Assembly: GCA_963733395.1 (NCBI GenBank)
Contig: CAVTCZ010000003.1
Location: 93,312-157,311 of the forward strand
Source: JADKAV01 sp963733395
GTDB taxonomy: Bacteria > Actinomycetota > Actinomycetes > S36-B12 > UBA10799
Length of the DNA stretch: 64,000 nt
Direction: 5' to 3'
Shown here: positions 35,560 to 42,286 of the stretch, one piece after another
How the letters are laid out: each line of letters begins with the position of its first letter
How positions within the stretch are numbered: the stretch's first letter is position 1
Translations under genes and position numbers: made by a program
The notes under the pieces: model-generated
Told to the model about the DNA's origin: nothing
Databases searched by the model: none
What the model saw: only the letters and a program-made list of their open reading frames with translations

Positions 35560-36528
35560 TCAGACGAGCACGAACGCCCCCCGCACGTCCCCGGCCTCAA
35601 GCCGTTCGAGGGCCCGCGGTGCGTCGGCCAGCGGCAGCACTTCGCACTCCGTGCGTACCCCCGCGTCAGGCACGACCGCGAGGAAGTCCCGCACGTCCTG
35701 GCGGGTGACGTTCGCGACCGAGCGCAGGCTGCGCTCCCACCACAGGTCGTCGTAGTCGAACTGCGGGATGCGGTCGAGGTGGATCGCGTTGATGGCGACG
35801 GCGCCGCCGCGGTCCACGGCCTTGAGCGCGGACAGCACCACGTCCCCGCTGGGCGCGAAGGTGACAGCGGCGTCCAACGGTGCGGGGAGGGGCTGCTCGT
35901 AGGTCCCCGCCCAGACGGCACCGAGATCGAGGGCTCGCTGCACCTCGGTCTCGGAGCGCGTGACCACGAAACACTCGCATCCCCAGTGGTTGGCGACCTG
36001 GATGGCGATGGTGGCCGAGGCGCCGAAGCCGTACAGGCCGACCTTCATCCCCGCCGACCCCGGCCCGACGCCGGCCACCCGCAGGCTCCGGAACCCGATC
36101 ACGCCGCCGCACAGCAACGGCGCCAGCGCAGTCGCGTCGCCGGGCGGCAGTGGGTGCACGAAGTCCTTGTGCGCGGTGACCAGTTCGGCGTACCCGCCGT
36201 CGCGATCCCACCCGGTGAACCGCGCGCTCTCGCACAGGTTCTCCCGGTCGCTGAGGCAGAACCGGCAGGCTCCGCAGGACTGCGCCAACCAGACCAGCCC
36301 CACCCGGGTGCCGTGCAGCGGCCCGTCGCTGAGCACCTCGCCCACGACCTGGTGGCCGGGGATGAGCGGGAGCCGGTGGCTGGGCAGATCCCCGCGCAGG
36401 ATCTGCAGGTCCGTCCGGCAGACCGCGCACGCGTCCACCCGGATCAGCACCTCGTCGGGCCCGGCCTCGGGGTCCGGGCGGTCGCCGGCGGCGATCTGGT
36501 CGACGGCGGTCATCGTCACGGCACGCAT
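35560..36528 (-). CDS. Zinc-dependent alcohol dehydrogenase
   Basis: 322 residues, MDR family. Catalytic zinc ligands lie in DACAVCRTDLQI and LIPGHQVVGEVL (GHQVVGEV). The structural zinc loop SCGACRFCLSDRENLC has all four Cys. The Rossmann segment is VGLYGFGASATIAIQVANHW. The sequence is closest in style to the AdhP/AdhA zinc-binding alcohol dehydrogenases that oxidise primary alcohols with NAD(P). ATG 36528 is followed by a short MDR N-terminus. With alkB in the same window it could oxidise alkanols, but the distance of 26 kb gives no direct link. Confidence 0.9.
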   Translation of the reverse strand: MRAVTMTAVDQIAAGDRPDPEAGPDEVLIRVDACAVCRTDLQILRGDLPSHRLPLIPGHQVVGEVLSDGPLHGTRVGLVWLAQSCGACRFCLSDRENLCESARFTGWDRDGGYAELVTAHKDFVHPLPPGDATALAPLLCGGVIGFRSLRVAGVGPGSAGMKVGLYGFGASATIAIQVANHWGCECFVVTRSETEVQRALDLGAVWAGTYEQPLPAPLDAAVTFAPSGDVVLSALKAVDRGGAVAINAIHLDRIPQFDYDDLWWERSLRSVANVTRQDVRDFLAVVPDAGVRTECEVLPLADAPRALERLEAGDVRGAFVLV

Positions 36529-36620
36529 GGCTCCAGTGTGGCGGTGGATGAGGGCGGTTGCGATCCACAATCCTGGCGAGGACCCTTCCGGGCCGGGAGC
36601 GAAGCCCGCACTCTGAGAGC

Positions 36621-37511
36621 ATGATCTCGACATCCGACATGTTGGCCGCAGGGGTGCCCAGGCGCGAGATTGAGCGAACCCGCAGGGAGAACGACCGCCT
36701 GCGCCCCGGATGCTACGTCCCGCCTGGACTTGAACCCTGGGATCGGTACCGGGCGCTATGCCTGGCGGTGTTGGCGAACCTGGCCCCGTCGGCTGCTCTG
36801 ACGGGGCCTTCCGCAGCCGCACTGTTGGAGGTGCCGCTGCCTGGGGGGCCGCCGCCGTGGGTCACCGTCCGCGGCGTGCCACGGGGCCGGTACGGCGACT
36901 ACGTGAGGGTGCTCAACGGTCCGGCAGCCGCCACGCTTGTCGACGGAGTCCGGCTGGTCGAACCTGCTGTCGTGGTGGCGGACTGTGCCCGCCTGATCAA
37001 TGCCCGCGACGCGTTGATCGTCGCCGATGCGCTGCTACATGAGGGCCGGTGTGCGCCCGTCGAACTCCAGCGCGTCGGCGAGCAGTCGCGCGGAACGCGC
37101 GGGGCTGCCCGGGTCAGATGGATCGCCCAGCATGCGGACGCCTTGGCCGAGTCCCCTGGTGAGACCTGGACCCGGCTGGTGCTCGCCGGCCTGGGGTACG
37201 CCGCCACGAGTCAGGTGGTCGTGTCGGACGGTGACTTCCGTGCGCGGGTGGACTTCATGCTGGCGGATGGGCGGACGATCCTGGAGTTCGATGGCGCGGT
37301 CAAGTATCGCGGACCGGAGGCGGCAGTGGTTGAGACCGTGATGTCGGAGAAGGAGCGGCAGGCGTTTCTGGAGTCCTTGGGTCATGTCGTTCTGCGGATC
37401 ATCTGGCGGCAACTGGTGGATCCGGCCATGATCGACCGCCGCCTTCGATTCGCGGGGGCAGTGCCGGATCTGGCACGCCGGGCATCGGTGATTCCCCCGC
37501 GTCGGCGTTAG
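36621..37511 (+). CDS. AbiEi-like N-terminus / DUF559 PD-(D/E)XK endonuclease-like protein
   Basis: 296 residues. The N-terminus resembles the AbiEi/type IV antitoxin-like winged helix (SDMLAAGVPRREIERTRREN, RLRPGCYVPPG). The C-terminus is a DUF559 nuclease-fold domain with RARVDFMLADGRTILEFDGA (D...E-x-D core, lacking a clear Lys) and MSEKERQAFLESLGHVVLRI. This layout is abundant in actinobacteria and its function is unproven. ATG 36621 is chosen at the domain start. The stop codon TAG lies within the first GTTAG word of the following array, so the gene end is formed by repeat sequence. Confidence 0.8.
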   Translation: MISTSDMLAAGVPRREIERTRRENDRLRPGCYVPPGLEPWDRYRALCLAVLANLAPSAALTGPSAAALLEVPLPGGPPPWVTVRGVPRGRYGDYVRVLNGPAAATLVDGVRLVEPAVVVADCARLINARDALIVADALLHEGRCAPVELQRVGEQSRGTRGAARVRWIAQHADALAESPGETWTRLVLAGLGYAATSQVVVSDGDFRARVDFMLADGRTILEFDGAVKYRGPEAAVVETVMSEKERQAFLESLGHVVLRIIWRQLVDPAMIDRRLRFAGAVPDLARRASVIPPRRR

Positions 37512-37718
37512 TGGCGTGGACAGCGGTTAGTGGCAAGTGCAGGCGTTAGCCTCATGCGCGGACTTTCGGCTAACGGTTGGCGTTGCGGCTAACGGTTGGC
37601 GTTGGGCTAACGGTCGGCGTTAGTGGCGTGGACAGGGTTAGTGGCAGTGCAGGCGTTAGCTCATGCGCGGACTTCGGCTAACGGTTGGCGTTCGGCTAAC
37701 GGTTGGCGTTGGGCTAAC
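37507..37718. repeat. GTTAG/CTAAC dyad array, tandemly duplicated
   Basis: Unit 1 (from 37501, 112 nt) has three GTTAG words (37507, 37526, 37544) and three CTAAC words (37570, 37589, 37607), spaced 18-19 nt in both halves. Unit 2 (from 37613, 107 nt) repeats it (37619, 37637, 37654, 37678, 37696, 37714). The units differ only by five one-base deletions and no substitution. It separates the convergent DUF559 and Sua5 genes. Confidence 0.8.
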
Positions 37719-37746
37719 GCGGGCACCCCGCCGGGCCCCGCGCGAC

Positions 37747-38694
37747 TCAGCGCGCAGCCGCCCGGCTCAACCGGTCGTGGACCGCCATCGCCAGGGCGGC
37801 GCCATCGTCCGGCGGTACCGCCCAGACCGCCGGCAGGCCCTGGGCATCAGCATCGCGCAGCGCTCGGTACAGCACGGCGGCGTAGTCCCGGGTCGTGGCC
37901 GGGGCCGCCAGCCGAACCGCACCGGCAGGGGTGGGAATGCCGGCCGTGGCCAAGAACCCTTCGCCCGCACGGGCCGCATCCCCGAGGTGGACCCGGGCCC
38001 GCGGGGCGTAGTGCGAAGCGAGACCGCCGGGTGCGCGCACCGACGATGGGCCGGCGGCCAGGCCGACCCCGGCGGCGTGCTCGATGTCGGCCACCTCGAC
38101 CGCACCCCAGCGCAGCACCGCGGGCAGTGGGCCGGTGCAGTCGAGGATCGTGGACTCCACCCCGACCGGGCAGTCGCCGCCGTCCAGGACCAGGTCGGTG
38201 GGTCCGAGCCGCTCGCCCAGGTCGGCGAGGACGTCAGCGGCCGACGTGGGCGAGACCTGCCCGAACCGGTTGGCACTGGGCGCCGCCACCGGTCCGGCCG
38301 CGTCGATGACCGCCAGTGCCACCGGATGGGCCGGGCAACGCAGGCCCACGGTGTCCTGGCCGCCGGTGACGAACCGGCCCACGTGGTCGGCGGCGGGCAC
38401 CACCAGCGTCAAGGGCCCCGGCCACAGCGCGTCGGCCAGGGCGGCGGCGTAGGGCGGCACGGCGGTGCCCCAGACGTCGAGGGCTGCTCGACCCGCGACG
38501 TGCACGATCACCGGGTGATCGGCCGGCCGGCCCTTGATTTCGAAGACCCGGCCGACCGCGGCCGGATCCGTTGCCCGCGCTGCGAGGCCGTACACGGTCT
38601 CGGTGGGCAGGCCGACCACGCCGCCGCGCGCCAAGGTCGCCGCGGCCCGGGCGACGGCCCGCGGGTCCACCGCCCCGTCGTGCCAACCGAGCAT
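37747..38694 (-). CDS. L-threonylcarbamoyladenylate synthase
   Basis: 315 residues of the YrdC/Sua5 family, which makes threonylcarbamoyl-AMP from threonine, bicarbonate and ATP for t6A37 of tRNAs. The YrdC domain shows LARGGVVGLPTETVYGLAAR, FEIKGRPADHPVIVHVAGRA, WPGPLTLVVPA, GLRCPAHPVALAVI and APSANRFGQVSPTSAADVLA. A C-terminal Sua5 domain (SVRAPGGLASHYAPRARVHL) makes it a long-form enzyme. ATG 38694 overlaps the stop of the upstream glycosyltransferase gene (TGATG arrangement), so the two are co-translated. Confidence 0.93.
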   Translation of the reverse strand: MLGWHDGAVDPRAVARAAATLARGGVVGLPTETVYGLAARATDPAAVGRVFEIKGRPADHPVIVHVAGRAALDVWGTAVPPYAAALADALWPGPLTLVVPAADHVGRFVTGGQDTVGLRCPAHPVALAVIDAAGPVAAPSANRFGQVSPTSAADVLADLGERLGPTDLVLDGGDCPVGVESTILDCTGPLPAVLRWGAVEVADIEHAAGVGLAAGPSSVRAPGGLASHYAPRARVHLGDAARAGEGFLATAGIPTPAGAVRLAAPATTRDYAAVLYRALRDADAQGLPAVWAVPPDDGAALAMAVHDRLSRAAAR

Positions 38695-40139
38695 CAGGTC
38701 AACGGGCACAGCCACCGGTCCACGATGTTGCTCCTGATCCTCACGCACTGCCCGTAGTCAATCGTTCCCACCGCCGGGTCCACCTGCGAGGGTGGCCTGC
38801 CGGTCAGCACCCACACGGTGCCCGTCAGTTCCGCCCGAAGCCATCCCAGCAGCGGGGTCCCGATGAAGTCCTTCTGCACCACGTGGACATCGACCCCCGC
38901 GGGCAGTTGTCCGGGCAGTAGGAAGGTGCTCGGGTACTGCCCGTCGACGAGGACCACGTCCCCGGGTTGCACGGCCGAGAATGCGCCCGCCGGCACTTCG
39001 TACCAGTTGTCCGAGAAGGGCACCCGGCGGCTGGCCGCGGAGGTGGTCAGGGCTCCGGCAGCCACTGTCAGGGCCAGGGTGAGCACGGCCGCGACCCGTG
39101 GGCTCGCCGCCAGGCTGAGGGCCAGCACCACCAGCACGCCGACCATCATCTCCGCCGGGATCGCGTACCGGATCACCCCGAAGACGCCGAGCCACACGAC
39201 CAGGCCGGTGAGCGTGAACGCCACCACCGCGGCGCCGGCCGACGTCAACCGGCGGTGCATCACCGCGATCGCCACGACGGCGCCGATCAGCAGCAGCCAC
39301 CGCGGATCGCGCACCGGTAGGTCCAGTACCCGCGCCGACCCGCCTGCCATGTCCCAGGGCCACGTCAGCCACTCCCGGGCCCCGGCCACGCCGTAACGCT
39401 CGTCGGTCAGGTTCGCGCCGGGGTACCAGCGGCTTCCGAACAGCGAGTTCCAGAAGGGGAACACCGGGCTGCCGTAGGTGCGCCACAGGTCGATGGCCCA
39501 CCAGCCGCCGGTCAAGAGCCACCCGCCGACAGCGCCCGCCAGCCACGCCAGCAGCCGCTTGCCGCGGGCTGCGGGCAGTACCAGCAGCGCCACCACGGCA
39601 GCTATGGCGAACGGCGCGCTGGTGTACTTCAGTCCCACGCTCGCACCCGCCAGCAGCCCTGCCCAGGCCGTCGGCCACGTCCCCGTCCGCAGGATCAGCA
39701 GCAGGCCGCCCAGCAGCATGGCAGCCAGCAGGACATCGCTGTAGCTGGTGCCCAGTTCGCTGCGGAAGGCCGCGCCGACCATGCCGAGCAGAGCCGCCAG
39801 CGTGCTGAGCACCAGTAGCCAGCCGCCCTCGGCCGGCAGAACCCGGGCCGCGATCCGGCGGGTGATGACCGCGGCCACTCCCGCCAGCGCCCCCAGACCC
39901 GCCTGCGCCCACTGCGCAGGCAGCCCTTCGGCCAGCAGATAGAACGGGACCTGCGGCAACGGGTTCTGGAACCGGCCCCCGTAGAGGTCCGGATCGGCGA
40001 AACCGCCGTGGAACAACTGCCAGGGATACCAGTAGTGGTACTGCAGCTGGTCCCAGTTGGCGTCCTGTTCGAGCAGTGCTGCGATCAGTGCGCAGGCAGC
40101 GACCAGGCACAGGTCCACCGCCACGTTCCATCGCCGCAC
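38694..40139 (-). CDS. Polytopic membrane protein, GT-C-type glycosyltransferase-like
   Basis: 481 residues with about eleven hydrophobic helices and a C-terminal extracytoplasmic tail of about 110 residues. The first loop has acidic residues (LLEQDANWDQLQYHYWYPWQ), as in GT-C enzymes that use polyprenyl-phosphate sugars, and a further loop reads FRSELGTSYSDVLLA. I do not recognise the exact family; a lipid-linked mannosyltransferase-like or DUF2029-type protein is possible. GTG 40139 is used. Sua5 overlaps its 3' end and the L,D-transpeptidase gene lies upstream. Confidence 0.7.
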   Translation of the reverse strand: MRRWNVAVDLCLVAACALIAALLEQDANWDQLQYHYWYPWQLFHGGFADPDLYGGRFQNPLPQVPFYLLAEGLPAQWAQAGLGALAGVAAVITRRIAARVLPAEGGWLLVLSTLAALLGMVGAAFRSELGTSYSDVLLAAMLLGGLLLILRTGTWPTAWAGLLAGASVGLKYTSAPFAIAAVVALLVLPAARGKRLLAWLAGAVGGWLLTGGWWAIDLWRTYGSPVFPFWNSLFGSRWYPGANLTDERYGVAGAREWLTWPWDMAGGSARVLDLPVRDPRWLLLIGAVVAIAVMHRRLTSAGAAVVAFTLTGLVVWLGVFGVIRYAIPAEMMVGVLVVLALSLAASPRVAAVLTLALTVAAGALTTSAASRRVPFSDNWYEVPAGAFSAVQPGDVVLVDGQYPSTFLLPGQLPAGVDVHVVQKDFIGTPLLGWLRAELTGTVWVLTGRPPSQVDPAVGTIDYGQCVRIRSNIVDRWLCPLT

Positions 40140-40173
40140 TGGGCCATTGTTCCCTGCGCCGCGCTCGGGCAGG

Positions 40174-40932
40174 TTAGGAGCGGTACACGTAGACGGTCGT
40201 GCCGATCGGCGTGGTCTGGTACAACTCGCGGGCGTCGCGGTAGACGCGGACGTTGACGCATCCCAGTGAGGCGCCGTTGTAGCCGTCCCGGTGGAAGCCG
40301 GGGGAGTAGTGCACGGCCTGGCCGCCGCTGAAGAACATGGAGTACGGCATCGGGGTGTGGGCGAGGTCGCTGATCAGGTAGCGGATCTTCGAGAAGACCC
40401 GGAACTTGCCGTTGCGGGTCGGCGTCTGCTCCGAGCCGAAGCGGACGTCGGTCACGAGTTTCTGCTCGCCGCCGACCATCTGCCGCAGCACCAGTTGGGT
40501 CTTGTCGATGCACAACACCCGGCCGGTGCTGCAGACCTTCGGGAGCTTGCCGTTGCCGTACAACTTCTTCAGTTTCAGCGCCGGCGCCTTGGCCACGTTG
40601 CCCGTCGGCCAGTAGCCGAACTTGTCCTGGAACGACTTGAACGCCTTCTGCGTGGCCTTGTCGTACACGCCGTTGGTGGGCGCGGGCTTGCCGACGCCGT
40701 TGAGCTGTTCCTGGATGCGCTCCACGGATCGACCCTGCATGCCCGGGCGGATCTTCGCCTTGCCCGAGTAGACGTCCGCCAGCGGCGGGGCCTTCTTGAT
40801 CGCCGGTTCGGTGGTGGTCGTGGGAGTCGGGGTCGGCGCCGGGGATTCCTCCGCGGGCAGCGCGAAAATGGCAGCAGCAAGTGCGTCGATCACCAGACCC
40901 AGTGTCACCTGCGACGGCTGGCGAATCAACAC
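40174..40932 (-). CDS. L,D-transpeptidase (YkuD) with peptidoglycan-binding domain
   Basis: 252 residues: a hydrophobic N-terminus (VTLGLVIDALAAAIFALPAE), a Pro/Thr-rich linker, a PG_binding_1 domain (GMQGRSVERIQEQLNGVGKP, YDKATQKAFKSFQDKFGYWP) and a YkuD domain ending with HYSPGFHRDGYNGASLGCVN. The active-site Cys is in SLGC, where most family members have SHGC, so the His next to the Cys is replaced by Leu. It should cross-link or modify peptidoglycan outside the membrane. GTG 40932 is the first start; later GTGs are possible. It is divergent from the fluoride operon. Confidence 0.85.
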   Translation of the reverse strand: MLIRQPSQVTLGLVIDALAAAIFALPAEESPAPTPTPTTTTEPAIKKAPPLADVYSGKAKIRPGMQGRSVERIQEQLNGVGKPAPTNGVYDKATQKAFKSFQDKFGYWPTGNVAKAPALKLKKLYGNGKLPKVCSTGRVLCIDKTQLVLRQMVGGEQKLVTDVRFGSEQTPTRNGKFRVFSKIRYLISDLAHTPMPYSMFFSGGQAVHYSPGFHRDGYNGASLGCVNVRVYRDARELYQTTPIGTTVYVYRS

Positions 40933-40955
40933 CGCCTTCGGAGGATGCCTGCGCC

Positions 40956-40961
40956 TAGCCT
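40956..40961 (+). promoter_or_regulatory. Leaderless -10 hexamer for the crcB operon
   Basis: TAGCCT lies 7 nt before GTG 40969, which has no ribosome binding site. It supports this start rather than ATG 40945 or GTG 40963. Confidence 0.45.
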
Positions 40962-40968
40962 TGTGAAC

Positions 40969-41424
40969 GTGGCCGAGGAACGCAGTCTGCCGGTGGATCC
41001 GGACGTGTCCCCGTTCGCCGTGGCCGCCAGCCGGCCCCGCAGTTGGGACATCGCGCTGGTGATCGCTGCCGGCGGGGCGATCGGCGGGGCGGCGCGCTAC
41101 CTGCTCAGCCTGGGACTGGCCGCCGACGGCTTCCCATGGGCCACGCTGGTGGAGAACGTGACCGGCTGCTTCCTGCTCGGTGCGCTGATGGTGTTCCTGC
41201 TCGACGTCTGGCGGCCGAGCCGGTATCTGCGGCCATTCCTCGGGGTGGGTGTGCTGGGCGGTTTCACCACCTTCTCGGCCTACACCGCCGAAACCCGCGG
41301 GCTGCTGCTCGAGGGCAGGGTCCCGGTGGCGCTGCTGTACCTGTTCGGAAGTGTCATCGCCGGGCTGCTGGCCACATGGCTGGGCATCGCGCTGGCCCGC
41401 ACCGTCCTGAAGGAGGAATCATGA
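40969..41424 (+). CDS. crcB: Fluoride channel subunit CrcB/Fluc (first of pair)
   Basis: 151 residues and four membrane helices after a polar N-terminus of about 25 residues. Fluc signatures: ALVIAAGGAIGGAARYLLSL, TLVENVTGCFLLGALMVFLL (Asn in helix 2) and GFTTFSAYTAETRGLLLEG (Phe box and Ser/Thr track). Fluc channels are dual-topology dimers that let F- leave the cell. This copy and the one at 41753 probably form an antiparallel heterodimer. The 3' end overlaps the DUF190 gene (ATGA). A conserved crcB RNA leader was not found. Confidence 0.9.
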   Translation: MAEERSLPVDPDVSPFAVAASRPRSWDIALVIAAGGAIGGAARYLLSLGLAADGFPWATLVENVTGCFLLGALMVFLLDVWRPSRYLRPFLGVGVLGGFTTFSAYTAETRGLLLEGRVPVALLYLFGSVIAGLLATWLGIALARTVLKEES

Positions 41425-41756
41425 AACTCGAAGGCCCGGCTATGCGGTTGACGATCTTCGTCGGAGAGAGCGACCAGTGGCACCACCGCCCCGTCTTCAC
41501 CGAGGTGGTGCACCGCGCGCATGCGGCGGGACTGGCCGGCGCCAGTGTGATGCGCGGGATCGAGGGATTCGGCGCCTCGTCCCGGATCCACACCACCCGG
41601 TTGCTGAGTCTCAGCGAGGACCTGCCGGTGGCGATCGTCATCGTGGACGCCAAGGAGCGGATCGAGGCCTTCCTCCCCGAACTCGACGAGCTCATCACGG
41701 AGGGCTTGGTGATCCTCGACCCGGTGAATGTCATCAAGTACGTGGGTCGCCAGTGA
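41421..41756 (+). CDS. DUF190 family protein
   Basis: 111 residues, ferredoxin-like alpha/beta fold of the DUF190 family: MRLTIFVGESDQWHHRPVFT, VVHRAHAAGLAGASVMRGIE, GFGASSRIHTTRLLSLSEDL and PVAIVIVDAKERIEAFLPEL. The fold is related to PII proteins, with a regulatory role suspected but not proven. ATG 41421 has AGGAGG upstream, overlaps the stop of the first crcB and is itself overlapped by the second (GTGA). The fixed placement between two crcB genes is common in actinobacteria and suggests a role in fluoride export. Confidence 0.92.
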   Translation: MKLEGPAMRLTIFVGESDQWHHRPVFTEVVHRAHAAGLAGASVMRGIEGFGASSRIHTTRLLSLSEDLPVAIVIVDAKERIEAFLPELDELITEGLVILDPVNVIKYVGRQ

Positions 41757-42112
41757 CCTTGTTGCTGGTCATGGTGGGAGCCGCGGTGGGCGCCCCGAGC
41801 CGGTGGCTGCTGGACCGGTTCGTGCAGTCGCGGCACGACAGCGTCTTCCCGTGGGGGACGTTCACGATCAATGTGCTGGGCTCGCTGCTGCTCGGGGTGT
41901 TGTTGGGTCTGCGGGTCCCGTCCGAGGTCGCCCTGCTGCTCGGCACCGGCTTCTGCGGGGGCTTCACGACGTTCAGCACGTTCGGCTTCGAGACCGTGCG
42001 GTTGGCCGAAGAGGGTTCCAGCGCCACGGCCCTGCTGAACGTGGCGGCCAGCCTCGCGGTGGGTCTGCTGGCCGCGTTCGCCGGCTGGTACCTGGGACAG
42101 GGTCTGGTCTGA
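41753..42112 (+). CDS. crcB: Fluoride channel subunit CrcB/Fluc (second of pair)
   Basis: 119 residues and four hydrophobic helices. Motifs: LVMVGAAVGAPSRWLLDRFV, FTINVLGSLLLGVLLGLRVP and GTGFCGGFTTFSTFGFETVR, then a last helix LAVGLLAAFAGWYLGQGL. The charge pattern of its loops (SRWLLDRFVQSRHD against the more neutral first copy) fits opposite membrane orientation of the two subunits. GTG 41753 overlaps the DUF190 stop. It is followed by a four-word dyad element that may end the operon. Confidence 0.92.
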   Translation: MTLLLVMVGAAVGAPSRWLLDRFVQSRHDSVFPWGTFTINVLGSLLLGVLLGLRVPSEVALLLGTGFCGGFTTFSTFGFETVRLAEEGSSATALLNVAASLAVGLLAAFAGWYLGQGLV

Positions 42113-42138
42113 GCCGGTGTGGTGACGGGCCTGCGCCG

Positions 42139-42258
42139 CGACTGTTGCGCGGTTGTCACCGGGGAACCGCGACTGTTGCGCGGTTGTCGGTTTCGAGGGT
42201 CACAAACCAGCAACGGTGCAACACTCGCGCGGGGCGGGCAGCAACGGTGCAACACTCG
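42139..42258. repeat. Four-word dyad element, CGASTGTTGCRCSGTTG family, copy 3
   Basis: Direct words at 42139 and 42170 (both CGACTGTTGCGCGGTTG), inverted words at 42211 and 42242 (both CAACGGTGCAACACTCG). Offsets are 0, 31, 72 and 103. The direct and inverted words are homogeneous within each half but differ from each other at three positions. It lies between the convergent crcB and glucosidase genes. Confidence 0.88.
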
Positions 42259-42286
42259 CGCGGGAGGAAACCGCGGCAGCAGGAGT

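Noticed and set aside
34552..36624. Long plus-strand open frame (690 codons) over the FUSC and alcohol dehydrogenase genes
   Set aside because: His/Gln/Asp/Arg-rich antisense shadow typical of high G+C; the minus-strand genes have clear family motifs.
40900..40968. Fluoride (crcB) riboswitch upstream of crcB
   Set aside because: GGCGAATCAACACCGCC is reminiscent of the 5' part, but the conserved UAAAC-like and pseudoknot segments are missing and the leaderless promoter leaves no room for a leader.
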